Shown here in pieces: positions 25,966 to 35,097 of a stretch of 64,000 nt of DNA; within the stretch, counting starts at the first letter, position 1; the number at the start of each line of letters is the position of its first letter. Made by a program: the position numbers and the translations under genes. Location of the stretch: contig JBDTOT010000014.1 of the NCBI GenBank assembly GCA_039933105.1, forward strand, positions 36,436 to 100,435, read 5' to 3'. This DNA is from FEN-1219 sp039933105 (GTDB lineage Bacteria; Pseudomonadota; Gammaproteobacteria; Steroidobacterales; Rariloculaceae). A model generated the notes under the pieces. That model had not been told where the DNA came from, searched no databases, and was given only the letters and a program-made list of their open reading frames with translations.

Positions 25966-27630
25966 TCAGCTTCGCTTCCTGGCCTTCTTCTTGGCGGCAG
26001 CAGCAGGAGCCGCTGCGCTGGCAGATTTACCCTTGGCCGCGCTCCGGCGCTTCTTGTGCACGGAAAAATCGTCGGGGTTGATCAGATCCGGCACGGTCCA
26101 GCCGTCCAGGTCGTACTCGGCCATGCACTGCTCCGCGAAGCCTTTGAACTTCGCGGCATTGCCGTTGCCCATCGCACCGAACAGCGCGTAGCGGCGAATC
26201 TCTTCCGTGCTGCCGCTGTAGTTGATCTCGTAGAGCTCGTGACGCCCGCCAAACTCGGTGCCGATGCAGTCCCACAGCAGCTTCATGAGCTTGATTCGCT
26301 GCTCGGCCGTGTAGCCGTTCGAGCCGCGCATGTACTTGTCGATGTACGGGCGGATCTCGGGGTTACCGAAATCGCGCGAGTGCGAGTTCAGATAGATGAG
26401 ACCGGAAGCGACGGTCTGCTCGATCAGGTATTTGATCTTCGTGTACGCGATCGTCGCGAGCACCTGATAAGCGCTGCCGGCGTCGTTGTTCGGCAGCAAA
26501 TACTGACCCTTCCACGGCCGCGGGTCGCGCACCATCGCCTCGGTCAGCGCCCAGAACATGTTGCGCCACGCGATCACTTCGCCCACGTTCGCCTGCACAC
26601 CGCGGTAATCCTTCGTGCCCGAGGCCTCCACTGCCTTCAGCAGCAAGCCTGCGATGAAGTCGAGCTTCACGGCCAGGCGCGTGCAGCCGTGCACGACGAA
26701 GCGCGGCAGGAAGCCAGTGCGCGGGAAGAAGTTGTTGGCCTTCTCCACGTCGCCCCACACGAACACGTTCTCCCACGGCACGAACACCTTGTCCATGATG
26801 AACACGGCGTCGTTCTCGTCGAGACGCGACGAGAGCGGCTGGTCGAACGGACTCGACATCACGGAAGCGGTCATCTCGTACGACGTGCGGCAGATGAACT
26901 TCACGCCCTTCGCGTTCGTCGGCAACATGAACACGAGCGCGTAGTTCTTGTCCTGCAGCGGCAGCAGACCGTGGTGCGCAATGAACGTGTAGTTCGTCAG
27001 AACGGAGCCCGTGGCCACCACCTTCGCGCCCGACACGATCAGTCCACCATCGGTTTCCTTCTCCACGTGGACGCAAACATCCGCCACTTTGTCCGGCGGC
27101 TTGTCCCGATCCACGGGCGGATGAATGATCGCATGATTGACGAACGGCACACGCTCCTGGCTGTACGTGTACCAGCGCTTCGCGTTCGCTTCGAACGGCG
27201 CATAGAACTCCGCGTTCGCGCCGAGCGTTCCCAAGAACGCGGCCTTGTAGTCCGGCGCGCGGCCCATCCAGCCGTAGGTGATGCGCTGCCACTCGGCGAT
27301 CGCGTTCCTGCCCGCGATCGACTCCTCGACCGTCTTCGGCGCGCGGAAGAATGCGTGAGTCTTGCCTTTGCTCTTGCCTTCGACGTCGGTCGGCAACAAC
27401 AGCTTGTCCTGGCGCGCAGGATCGTGCAGCGCGTCGAACAAACGCGCCGTCATGCGCGCCGTGTTGCGAAACGCGGGATGTGTGGTGACGTCGTCGACGC
27501 GATCGCCATACACATACACCTCGCGCCCGTCACGCAGCGACTCGAGATACTCCTTGCCGTTCTGCGGACGGTCGTAGCGCACCGCGCCGATGTCATCCGG
27601 CGATGGCGCAGCTGAGCGTTTAGCCACCAT
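25966..27630 (-). CDS. 4-hydroxyphenylacetate 3-hydroxylase-like flavin monooxygenase with basic tail
   Basis: A 554-residue large component of a two-component, FADH2-using aromatic hydroxylase (HpaB / 4-hydroxybutyryl-CoA dehydratase-like fold). Recognisable stretches are NGKEYLESLRDGREVYVYGDRVDDVTTHPAF at the N-terminus, FINHAI-type FVNHAIIHPPVDRDK, VVATGSVLTNYTF, VFVPWENVFVWGD and TEFGGRHELYEINYSG. The last 35 residues form an Ala/Lys tail (KKRRSAAKGKSASAAAP..KKKARKRS), absent from usual HpaB. No flavin reductase gene (HpaC) is adjacent. It overlaps the metallo-hydrolase gene upstream by 11 bases and ends the aromatic operon. The phenolic substrate is unknown. Confidence 0.87.
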   Translation of the reverse strand: MVAKRSAAPSPDDIGAVRYDRPQNGKEYLESLRDGREVYVYGDRVDDVTTHPAFRNTARMTARLFDALHDPARQDKLLLPTDVEGKSKGKTHAFFRAPKTVEESIAGRNAIAEWQRITYGWMGRAPDYKAAFLGTLGANAEFYAPFEANAKRWYTYSQERVPFVNHAIIHPPVDRDKPPDKVADVCVHVEKETDGGLIVSGAKVVATGSVLTNYTFIAHHGLLPLQDKNYALVFMLPTNAKGVKFICRTSYEMTASVMSSPFDQPLSSRLDENDAVFIMDKVFVPWENVFVWGDVEKANNFFPRTGFLPRFVVHGCTRLAVKLDFIAGLLLKAVEASGTKDYRGVQANVGEVIAWRNMFWALTEAMVRDPRPWKGQYLLPNNDAGSAYQVLATIAYTKIKYLIEQTVASGLIYLNSHSRDFGNPEIRPYIDKYMRGSNGYTAEQRIKLMKLLWDCIGTEFGGRHELYEINYSGSTEEIRRYALFGAMGNGNAAKFKGFAEQCMAEYDLDGWTVPDLINPDDFSVHKKRRSAAKGKSASAAAPAAAAKKKARKRS

Positions 27631-28618
27631 TCTTCTCCTCCATCAGATTTCGATATACGGCTTCGACGAACTGGGTCGTCGTCCAGAATCCTGTCGTGGC
27701 GCCGTAGCGCCCGTCGTAATCGCGCGTCGGCTGCGCGGCTTGCACCTGCTGCAACGTCATGCGCATCGCAACCATGCTCTTCACGCGATCGCGGATGATC
27801 GTCAGCATGTCGCGGTACTCAACCACGTCGGCCTCGTCCGCGAGCCGGCCGTGACCTGGAATCACCAGCGTGCCGCCTTCCTGTTTTTCCGCCGGCACCG
27901 TCAGATCGATGATGTGGTTCAACGCGGCGATAACGCCCTGAATACTGCCGCCGTCGGCCGCAAGCAGCACCGGGTAGCTCGTGGTGGTGAACACGTCGCC
28001 CGTGGCAATCACGTCCGACTTGCGGAAGAACACCATGCTGTCGCTGTCGGTGTGCGCCTTCGGCTGGTAGATGACCTGCACGGCCTCGCCGTTGAAGTAC
28101 AGATCCTTGTGTCCGTCGATGTACGTATCCGTGGGCCATGCGGCGAACGGCGGCTGCGGCATCGCGGCTACCGTGCGCGCCAGCACGTTCTCCTGCGCGA
28201 TCACGGCTGCGCCCTTGCTCGCGTCGCCGATCGTGCCCGACACGTTGCCGCCCGCGACCGTGCTGCCGGCCCCTGCGATCACCGCGTTGCCGCCGACGTG
28301 ATCACCGTGATGATGCGTGTTGACGACATAGCGGATCGGCGCGTTCGAGATCTTGCGCAGCGCCGTCAGCAGCGCGTCGCTGCCGGCCGCGAGCTTCGTG
28401 TCGACGACCAGCATGCCCTCCGGCCCCACCTGCACCGTGGTGTTGCCGCCCGCCCCTACGAGCATGTAGACGTTGTCGCGCACGGGCCAGACGTCGATGG
28501 TGGGCGGCGGCGCGGCAGGGGCGGTGTTGCGCTTGGCCGCAGGTGTCTGCGCGTGCGCGGGCGCACCGAGCGCGAGCAGCAGCGCGAACGTGGCGATGCG
28601 ATTTACAGAGGTCGGCAT
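27620..28618 (-). CDS. Secreted metallo-beta-lactamase-fold hydrolase 1
   Basis: Started at ATG 28618, the product has 332 residues with a signal peptide (ALGAPAHAQ). The zinc signature HHHGDH is at residues 102-107; later ligands are PKAHTDSD, GDVF and PGHGR. This pattern fits the periplasmic MBL group often called beta-lactamase-like or SoxH/quinoprotein-relay enzymes; a true beta-lactamase role is not implied. It overlaps the gene upstream by 16 bases and the HpaB-like gene downstream by 11, so all three are translationally linked. The substrate may be an ester or lactone of the aromatic compound handled by the operon. Confidence 0.88.
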   Translation of the reverse strand: MPTSVNRIATFALLLALGAPAHAQTPAAKRNTAPAAPPPTIDVWPVRDNVYMLVGAGGNTTVQVGPEGMLVVDTKLAAGSDALLTALRKISNAPIRYVVNTHHHGDHVGGNAVIAGAGSTVAGGNVSGTIGDASKGAAVIAQENVLARTVAAMPQPPFAAWPTDTYIDGHKDLYFNGEAVQVIYQPKAHTDSDSMVFFRKSDVIATGDVFTTTSYPVLLAADGGSIQGVIAALNHIIDLTVPAEKQEGGTLVIPGHGRLADEADVVEYRDMLTIIRDRVKSMVAMRMTLQQVQAAQPTRDYDGRYGATTGFWTTTQFVEAVYRNLMEEKNGG

Positions 28619-29370
28619 GGCTTGGCGTTCCATTTCGAGCGATCCGTCTCGCGCCTGAAGTGCGAGCTCGTGATGAAGCGACCGCTCAGATACTGCGGGT
28701 CCTCGACGATCGTGGTCACAACGAGCCACTCATCGCCGTTCGGCCCCGGGAAACGGTCGTAGTACTCCGTCAGCATCGTGTCGGCACTGTAGGGAACGCC
28801 GTTCTTGCGCAGCCAACCGGCCACAAGCTTGTTAGTGACTACCTTCAGCGATCCGCCTGGCGGAGCGGCGCCGCGCGGCGGCCCAGGCGGCGGCACGGTG
28901 CGCTGCCAGCTCGCGATGGAGCGGCCCTGCAGCGACGGTGCCCCGTCGTCGTTTTGCGGCGTGAATTCGAAGCGCCGCAGTTGCGCGCCGGCATCCGTGC
29001 GCACAGCAAGCACGGCGTCGCCGTCCCACTCGATTCGCAGCCGCGTGGGCATGCGCATCAAACCAGCGGCTCCGTAAGCGCGGCACGAGCCGTCCTCGCT
29101 CGGGTCCCACTTGTCCGCCACCGCTTTGCCCGCGGCGTTCAGCGGTTGCACGCTCGTGTAGTCGCCCTTCGGCGGCGTGACCATGCGCCAGCGCCAGTCC
29201 TCATTCACGATGCTGACCCACTGGCCCGTGAGATCGATCGCTGCGGATTCGCGCGCGCTTTTCGGCGGCTCCGGTCGGGCACGCGCCGGCGGCTGCGCGT
29301 AGACCGCCACGGCGGCAAACAGCGCGAGCGCGGCGACCGTGCAACGCAGGTATGACGCGGCTGCGCTCAC
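28603..29370 (-). CDS. Secreted protein of unknown function, GxW...ED family (a)
   Basis: Started at GTG 29370, where GTGA overlaps the stop of the upstream gene, the product has 255 residues with a signal peptide (ALFAAVAVYAQP). It begins with IDLTGQWVSIVNEDWRWRM after the signal. Later come GDAVLAVRTDAGAQLRRFEF, LVAGWLRKNGVPYS and EDPQYLSGRF. This matches the adjacent gene at 29367 (LKAGWMRRNGLPLS, EDPVYLTEP), so both belong to one beta-rich family. Function is unknown; position in an aromatic operon suggests substrate binding or a new hydrolase fold. Confidence 0.72.
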   Translation of the reverse strand: MSAAASYLRCTVAALALFAAVAVYAQPPARARPEPPKSARESAAIDLTGQWVSIVNEDWRWRMVTPPKGDYTSVQPLNAAGKAVADKWDPSEDGSCRAYGAAGLMRMPTRLRIEWDGDAVLAVRTDAGAQLRRFEFTPQNDDGAPSLQGRSIASWQRTVPPPGPPRGAAPPGGSLKVVTNKLVAGWLRKNGVPYSADTMLTEYYDRFPGPNGDEWLVVTTIVEDPQYLSGRFITSSHFRRETDRSKWNAKPCRPL

Positions 29371-30203
29371 TTCAGCTTCTCCGCGAATTCGGGCAACGCC
29401 GTCGCGGCACCGCCGCGCGTGGCTTCGACCGGCAAGTGGTGCTGCGTCGCGAACTCCGTCAGGAACGGATTCTTGCCGGGCAAGTAGTTCGGCACGTAGC
29501 CTGGCGGGCGCACGATCTCGATCACGGTTTCGCACGGATACGGTGTCATCGTGCCGTTCTGCGACAGGAGGAAGCCGTTCGTCTTCACGAGCGGCTCCGT
29601 CAGGTACACCGGATCTTCGACGATCGACACGTGCGTCAGCACGTCGCCATGCCGGTAGAAGCGATCCGTCATCGTCGCGCGGTCGCTGAGCGGCAGCCCG
29701 TTGCGCCGCATCCAGCCTGCTTTCAAGTGCGTGGTGTGGACGACGAGCACGTCGCCTTCGAAGTGGCCGGTCGAGAACCCCTGCCACGTGTGCGGCGCGT
29801 ATTCGGGTGGATGCGGGCGGCCGTCCATCCAGATCTCGCGATGCTGCGACTGCCACTGAATCCACGTGTGGATCTTCACGAGCTCCTGGCTCGCGGGGTC
29901 GCGCTCCTCCCACATCCGCAGCGTGCCGACGCCGCGAAAACCGTAGGTGGACGGATGCGGCTTGCATTGATGCTCGGGCAGCGATAGCAGCGATGCGTCC
30001 CAGCTCTCGGCGCGCCAGCGCGCGGCGTCACTGATGGGGAGGCCCAAGTAGTCGCCGATCGAGGGGCCCGGGATGCGCTCCTCTACGTCCTCGTGGAAGA
30101 TCGGGTCCCAGTAGCCGACGAGATTCAGCTGGGCGCCGGCGCCCCGCGACAAGCACAGACAGACGACCAGCGCTGCCGCCGTAGCCCACCGTCGTTGATT
30201 CAC
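29367..30203 (-). CDS. Secreted protein of unknown function, GxW...ED family (b)
   Basis: Started at GTG 30203 behind a G-rich ribosome site (GGGGGGAG), giving 278 residues with a signal peptide (LVVCLCLSRGAGAQ). Family marks are LVGYWDPIFHEDVE after the signal, MWEERDPASQELVKIHTWIQW, GHFEGDVLVVHTTHLKAGWMRRNGLPLSD and VEDPVYLTEPLVKT. Proteins with this pattern also appear at 28603, 48190 and, more weakly, 1299. No catalytic motif is evident. It is co-transcribed with the gene at 28603. Confidence 0.73.
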   Translation of the reverse strand: MNQRRWATAAALVVCLCLSRGAGAQLNLVGYWDPIFHEDVEERIPGPSIGDYLGLPISDAARWRAESWDASLLSLPEHQCKPHPSTYGFRGVGTLRMWEERDPASQELVKIHTWIQWQSQHREIWMDGRPHPPEYAPHTWQGFSTGHFEGDVLVVHTTHLKAGWMRRNGLPLSDRATMTDRFYRHGDVLTHVSIVEDPVYLTEPLVKTNGFLLSQNGTMTPYPCETVIEIVRPPGYVPNYLPGKNPFLTEFATQHHLPVEATRGGAATALPEFAEKLK

Positions 30204-30308
30204 TCCCCCCGCCCCCCCGGGCATTCGCCCGGCACACGCTCGACTCGCTCGAACGATTGTCCCGAGCATAGCTGACTCGACCGTCGGAAAAAACGCCGCT
30301 GCGATCGA

Positions 30309-31202
30309 TCAGCGGCCGAGTGAATCGAGCACGGCAGCGATCGCGTCCGGGCCTTGCGCAGGCGCCATCACGTGCGCGCCGGCTACGCCGGGAATCACCT
30401 GCAGGCCCTTGATCAGCTCCGCGCACACGCGCCGGCCTTCGGCCGCCTGATCCGTCGCGGCTTCGAGCCGAGCGATGATCGGCTCGGGCACACTCACGCC
30501 GAACAGGTTCTCATTCATCCAGCGCGCGGATTTCACCGAGCGAATCGGACCCACGCCGATGATCACCGCGAGCTTCTCGAGGATTCCGTCTTTGCGCAGC
30601 TGCTCGATGTACGCGCGCACGACGTCGAGATCGAACCCGAATTGCGTTTGCACGAAGTCCGCACCCGCCTCGATCTTCTTCTGCAACCCCACGGGCGACC
30701 ATTTCGCATCGGGGCGGCGCGGCACCTCGGCGCCGCCAATGAAGAACTTCGGCGGCGAGTCGATCTTGCGCGCCGAGGGCAGCTCGCCTTTGTCGCGCAT
30801 GTCGCGGGCGAGCTTGAGCAGGTCGATCGACTCGAAATCGAACACGGGCTTCGCGTCCGGCTGATCGCCGCCCTTGGGATCGTCGCCGCGCAACATCAGC
30901 AGGTTCTCCACGCCCTGTGCCGCCGCGCCGATCAGGTCGCCCGCGAGCGCAATGCGGTTGCGGTCGCGGCACGTGACCTGGAGCACCGGCTCGTGGCCGT
31001 TCGCGACCAGAAGTGCCGCAGCGGCGAAGCTGCTCATCGAGGTCTTGCCGGCGGCGGCGTCGGTGAGATTGATGCCGTCCACCTTGCCCTTGAGGTGACT
31101 GGCCTCTTGCAGCAGCTTGGCGGGACCGGCGGACAGCGGCGGCACGATCTCCGCCGTGATCACGAACTCGCCTGCGCGGATCTTGTTCTTCAACTGCGAC
31201 AT
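30309..31202 (-). CDS. Methylenetetrahydrofolate reductase-like protein
   Basis: A 297-residue TIM-barrel flavoprotein of the MetF family, from ATG 31202 (MSQLKNKIRAGEFVITAEIVPP). Typical segments are KVDGINLTDAA, VLQVTCRDRNRIALAGDLIGA, ENLLMLRGDDPKGGDQP and GADFVQTQFGFD. MetF reduces methylene-THF to methyl-THF; relatives placed in aromatic operons recycle THF in O-demethylation of methoxylated aromatics, as in Sphingobium ligM-metF. It lies 10 bases after pobA, which fits such a role, but no THF-dependent demethylase gene is in view. Confidence 0.87.
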   Translation of the reverse strand: MSQLKNKIRAGEFVITAEIVPPLSAGPAKLLQEASHLKGKVDGINLTDAAAGKTSMSSFAAAALLVANGHEPVLQVTCRDRNRIALAGDLIGAAAQGVENLLMLRGDDPKGGDQPDAKPVFDFESIDLLKLARDMRDKGELPSARKIDSPPKFFIGGAEVPRRPDAKWSPVGLQKKIEAGADFVQTQFGFDLDVVRAYIEQLRKDGILEKLAVIIGVGPIRSVKSARWMNENLFGVSVPEPIIARLEAATDQAAEGRRVCAELIKGLQVIPGVAGAHVMAPAQGPDAIAAVLDSLGR

Positions 31203-31212
31203 GCTTGCTCCC

Positions 31213-32391
31213 TTAGAGTGGCGCCGCCCCGGTGTAGCTCTCGACGAACGCGGCGCGCGCGGCCGCCGAGCTCGCAAGCTGGTCGAGCTCGGCCAGTTGC
31301 ATGCGGCGGTCGAACGAGCTGCGGCCCGGAAACAGGTGCAGCACGGACGTCAACCAGGCGGAGAATCGCTCCGCCTTCCAGATTCTACGCAATGCCGTGG
31401 CCGAGTACCCGTCTAGCAGCGCATCGCTATGCTCGCGGTAGTGCGCGATCAACGCGGCGGCGAGCTGGTCGACGTCGCGCACCGCGAGGTTCAGACCCTT
31501 GGCGCCGGTCGGCGGCACGATGTGGGCCGCGTCGCCCGCGAGCAGCAGCCGGCCGTGACGCAACGGCTCCGCCACGAAGCTGCGCAGCGGCGCGATGCTC
31601 TTCTCGATCGAAGGCGCCGAGCGTAGTCCACGGGCGACCTCGGCCGGCAGCCGCGCACACAGCTCGTCCCAGAACCGAGCGTCGCTCCATTGCTCCACAG
31701 TGTCGTCGAGTGAGCACTGCACGTAGCAGCGGCTGCGCGTGGCGGAGCGCATGCTGCACAGAGCGAAACCGCTCTCGTGACTCGCGTAGACCAACTCGGG
31801 GCTAACGGGCGGCACATCGGCCAGCACGCCGAGCCAGCCGAACGGATACACACGCTCGTGCGTCTTCAGCACGCTTGCAGGAATCGACTTGCGGCTCACG
31901 CCGTGGAAGCCGTCGCAGCCCGCCACGAAGTCGCACTCCAGCACGTGCTCGGCACCGCCTTTGTGGTAGTGAAGTCGAGGCTGTTTACCGTCGACGCCCT
32001 CGATCGCGAGGTCTTCAGCTTCGTACACCAGCGTGCTGCCGCGCGCCTCGCGCGCTTCGACGAGATCCTTCGTGAGCTCCGTCTGGCCGTACACCGTCAA
32101 GCTCGCGCCGTGGGCTGCGAAATCGATGTGATAGCGCTCTTCGCCGGCGGTGATCGCGACGCCCCGATGCACGAGCCCTTCGCGATCCAGGCGCGCACCG
32201 ACGCCGGCTGCACGCAGGATCTCGACCACGCCCTGCTCGAGGACGCCGGCCCGCACGCGCGCGAGCACGTAGTCGCGGCTGCGACGCTCGAGCACGACGC
32301 TGTCGACGCCCCCGAGATCGAGTAGCTGCGAGAGCAGCAGCCCCGACGGGCCGGCGCCGATGATGCCGACTTGGGTTCGGCTCGCGGTCAC
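31213..32391 (-). CDS. pobA: 4-hydroxybenzoate 3-monooxygenase
   Basis: A 392-residue flavoprotein that hydroxylates 4-hydroxybenzoate to protocatechuate with NADPH and O2; the Pseudomonas enzyme has 394 residues. The FAD dinucleotide motif GAGPSG is at residues 12-17, the RVRAGVLEQGVVEILRAAGV block and the DG motif FVAGCDGFHGVSR follow, and the second FAD motif GRLLLAGDAAHIVPPTGAKGLNLA is intact. It lies 12 bases downstream of the lipoprotein quinoprotein gene and 10 upstream of the MetF-like gene. Protocatechuate ring-cleavage genes are not in the window. Confidence 0.95.
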   Translation of the reverse strand: MTASRTQVGIIGAGPSGLLLSQLLDLGGVDSVVLERRSRDYVLARVRAGVLEQGVVEILRAAGVGARLDREGLVHRGVAITAGEERYHIDFAAHGASLTVYGQTELTKDLVEAREARGSTLVYEAEDLAIEGVDGKQPRLHYHKGGAEHVLECDFVAGCDGFHGVSRKSIPASVLKTHERVYPFGWLGVLADVPPVSPELVYASHESGFALCSMRSATRSRCYVQCSLDDTVEQWSDARFWDELCARLPAEVARGLRSAPSIEKSIAPLRSFVAEPLRHGRLLLAGDAAHIVPPTGAKGLNLAVRDVDQLAAALIAHYREHSDALLDGYSATALRRIWKAERFSAWLTSVLHLFPGRSSFDRRMQLAELDQLASSAAARAAFVESYTGAAPL

Positions 32392-32403
32392 TGCTAAACC
32401 TCG

Positions 32404-34308
32404 CTACGGCAGCGCAAAAGCAACCAACCCCGGTCGACCGGCTCCGCTGGCACTATCGGCCATGGCGCCACCGCCGGCAACGATCGCGACGTACTGCTTG
32501 CCGTTGCGCCCCATGTACGTGACCGGCACGGCCTGCCCCGGTTGCGGCAGGGGCGTTACCCACAGCTCGTCCCCCGTCCGCGAATCGAAAGCGCGCAGCT
32601 TGCGATCGTCCGTCGCGCCGATGAACACGAGGCCGCCCGCGGTCACGATCGGCCCACCTACGTTCGGCCGGCCCGTGTGCTGCCGCGCTTCGGCAAGGTC
32701 CGCGGTGATGCCGAGCGGCACCGACCACGCGATCTCGCCACTCGCCGCGTTCACGGCCACGAGCTGACCCCATGGCGGCTTCTGGCAGGGCCACGGCACG
32801 CCACCGGGAGCGCCGTTCCAGGCGAACTGATGCGGCTCGCCTGCAACGCTGCCACGCCGGTATGGCAGCGCGTCCGGCCGCGGAGCTCCACCGGCCTCGG
32901 CGGCGGCGGCCTCTTCCGCGTTCGGTTCGACCCAACCGAGCCCCCCGATATTCGTGACGTTCGCGTACACGAAACCGAGCAGAGGATCAGCAGCCGTGCC
33001 GCCCCAACCCATGCCGCCGCCCGCACCAGGGAACACCAGCGTAGATCGTGGTGGAGCGTTCGGTGCACGAAAGCGAAACGGCGTGAACGGCCCCAAGTTC
33101 TGCAAGCCGCCGCTGGCGTCACGCAGCTCGCGACAGAAGTTCGCGTGCTCGTCGTTGGTGTCCTGCGCGGTGACGAGATCCTCGGCAGCAAACGCGACGC
33201 GCGCGAGCGCGACGGGCTTCGTCGGTATGGGCTGCGTTGCGGCACTCTGCTCCGCCGGAACTTCGGACTTCGACACCGGCGTCTCTGTCATCCCGAGCAG
33301 GGGCTCTCCTGTGACACGGTTCAAGAGATACACGTAGCCCGTCTCGGCCGCGAGGGCCAGAGCCGGCACATGCGAGCCATCGGCCGCGACGATGTCCGTG
33401 AGATTTGGCGGCGCCGCGACGTCGTAGCCCCACACGTCGTGATGCACGGTCTGGAACTGCCACCGGCGCGCTCCCGTGCGCGCGTCGAGCGCGACCACGG
33501 CGCTGCCGAGCGGATTCTCGGGCTGCCCGTCGACGCGCGGGTCGGCGCTCGCGCTCGCGAACGCGGCATACAGCAGCGCACGATCCGCGTCGAGCGTGAA
33601 CGACGCAGTGGTGCGAACCGCGCCGGCCGCGCTCTCGGTACCGGGGGGCACGGCGGCAAACACCCACATTTGTGCACCGCTACGCACGTCGTAGGCACGC
33701 ACGCTGCCCGGGCCGGTCGTCGATCCCACGATCAGGCGATCCTCGAACAGTAACGGCGCCGAGTGAAAGGTGACCGGCATCTCGACTTCGCCGCTCACCC
33801 CGAAGGTCGGCAACTTGCGGCCGCTCGCGGCATCGAGCGCCACGAGCCGCCGGCCCACGATGCAAAGAATTCGCGCGGGCTGACCACGCTCGCCGGGCCA
33901 ATACGCGAGGCCGCGCCGTGGCGCTGCGGCGCCGGGCTCGAGCGACTGACGCCAGATCTCGGCGCCCGTGTCCGCTTTGAGCGCAACGATGCGCCCCGTG
34001 GCCGTGGTGTACAGCACGCCGCCGACGACCAGCGGCGTGACCTCCCACACCGCCGGCGACGTTTCGGCCGCGGCGTTGGCGTCAGCGTCGAGCGGATACG
34101 ACCACGCCTGGCGCAGGTCGCCTACATTGCCGGTGTTGATCTGTTTCAGCGCGGAGTAGCGGCGGCCGCCCAAGTCGCGGCCGTAACTCGGCCAGTCTGC
34201 CGCCACCTCGAACTCGGCCGAAGCAGCGACCGCCGGCGGCTGGGGTTGCGGGGACGGTCCGCTGCACGCCGCCAGCACGCTGGCGGCAAGACACGCCAGC
34301 CTGCGCAT
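32404..34308 (-). CDS. PQQ-type quinoprotein, outer-membrane or periplasmic lipoprotein
   Basis: A 634-residue protein starting at ATG 34308 with GGGAG six bases before it. The signal peptide ends in a lipobox (SVLAAC), so Cys is lipidated. The propeller begins ADWPSYGRDLGGRRYSALKQIN, typical of the glucose/quinate dehydrogenase group, and the catalytic region VHHDVWGYDVAAPP matches the HHDLWDYD motif of this group. It lacks the membrane anchor domain of Gcd and has no haem motif. It is the first gene of the aromatic operon, so it may oxidise an aromatic alcohol or aldehyde, or a cyclic acid such as quinate. Confidence 0.87.
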   Translation of the reverse strand: MRRLACLAASVLAACSGPSPQPQPPAVAASAEFEVAADWPSYGRDLGGRRYSALKQINTGNVGDLRQAWSYPLDADANAAAETSPAVWEVTPLVVGGVLYTTATGRIVALKADTGAEIWRQSLEPGAAAPRRGLAYWPGERGQPARILCIVGRRLVALDAASGRKLPTFGVSGEVEMPVTFHSAPLLFEDRLIVGSTTGPGSVRAYDVRSGAQMWVFAAVPPGTESAAGAVRTTASFTLDADRALLYAAFASASADPRVDGQPENPLGSAVVALDARTGARRWQFQTVHHDVWGYDVAAPPNLTDIVAADGSHVPALALAAETGYVYLLNRVTGEPLLGMTETPVSKSEVPAEQSAATQPIPTKPVALARVAFAAEDLVTAQDTNDEHANFCRELRDASGGLQNLGPFTPFRFRAPNAPPRSTLVFPGAGGGMGWGGTAADPLLGFVYANVTNIGGLGWVEPNAEEAAAAEAGGAPRPDALPYRRGSVAGEPHQFAWNGAPGGVPWPCQKPPWGQLVAVNAASGEIAWSVPLGITADLAEARQHTGRPNVGGPIVTAGGLVFIGATDDRKLRAFDSRTGDELWVTPLPQPGQAVPVTYMGRNGKQYVAIVAGGGAMADSASGAGRPGLVAFALP

Positions 34309-34484
34309 GCACGACTCCCGTTCCGCCCTGGACAAACGATTCTAATCGAACTGACCGGCACTGAACTGCGGCTGAATTCAGCGCCTGTAGTTAACTGAAG
34401 GCGGAACCGACCGCTTTGCGGCACGAGGAACGCATCGAATACAATTCCTGACACCCGCACTGTTCGCGATGTCAGGACCCACAC

Positions 34485-35045
34485 ATGATCAAATCGCTGC
34501 ATCTGAAACCGCTGATCCTTGCGACCGGCCTCGTGCTCAGCACCGGCGCGTTCGCCGCCAAATGGAACGTCGTGCCGGAAACGAGTTCCGTGGGCTTCGT
34601 CGGCATGCAACAGGGCACGAAGTTCAACGGCCGGTTCCAAACGTTCACTGCGGAAATCGACCTCGACGCCGCGGATCCCACGAAGGGCAGCATCGTCGGC
34701 ACGGTGAAGGTCGACTCCGTCAACACTCGCGACCACGACCGCGACTCCTCCCTGCTCGATAAGGATTGGTTCGACACGAAGCAATTCCCGGATGCGAAGT
34801 TCGAGTCGCAGAAGATCGAGAAGGCGGCGGACGGTTCCTACCAGGCGTCGGGCAAGCTCACGATGAAAGGCCAAACGAAACCGGCCATCATGAAGTTCAC
34901 GCTGAAAGGCAGCGGCGCCACGGCGCAGTTCGCAGGTACGCTGCAGATCAACCGCTTCGACTTCAACATCGGCGAAGGCTGGAACGACACGAGCTGGGTC
35001 GCGCAAGACGTGGCGGTCGAGATCAAGCTCGATCTGAAGCAGTAG
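34485..35045 (+). CDS. YceI-family periplasmic lipid-binding protein
   Basis: A 186-residue protein with a signal peptide (LVLSTGAFAAK). The YceI pattern is clear: WNVVPETSSVGFVGMQQGTKFNGRF, IVGTVKVDSVNTRDHDRDSSLLDKDWFDTKQFPDAKF, GKLTMKGQTKP and FNIGEGWNDTSW. YceI proteins form an eight-stranded lipocalin-like barrel that binds isoprenoid chains such as ubiquinone precursors. The gene stands alone, followed by an intrinsic terminator at 35065. Confidence 0.93.
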   Translation: MIKSLHLKPLILATGLVLSTGAFAAKWNVVPETSSVGFVGMQQGTKFNGRFQTFTAEIDLDAADPTKGSIVGTVKVDSVNTRDHDRDSSLLDKDWFDTKQFPDAKFESQKIEKAADGSYQASGKLTMKGQTKPAIMKFTLKGSGATAQFAGTLQINRFDFNIGEGWNDTSWVAQDVAVEIKLDLKQ

Positions 35046-35064
35046 CTGTCGGTCATCCAAAACG

Positions 35065-35097
35065 AAAGGGCCGTCGCCTCGCGGTGACGGCCCTTTT
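35065..35097 (+). terminator. Intrinsic terminator after the YceI gene
   Basis: AAAGGGCCGTC (35065-35075) pairs perfectly with GACGGCCCTTT (35086-35096) around a 10-base loop, followed by a short T run. It lies 20 bases after the stop of the YceI gene. The A-rich 5' arm would let it work in the reverse direction too, but no gene ends there on the other strand. Confidence 0.82.

Noticed and set aside
26056..27615. A 519-codon plus-strand frame opposite the HpaB-like gene
   Set aside because: Composition (His, Arg, Val repeats) and lack of any motif mark it as antisense of the real gene.
30354..31805. A 483-codon plus-strand frame across the MetF-like and pobA genes
   Set aside because: It crosses two certain genes and ends in an Arg/Ser/Pro-rich string; no gene support.
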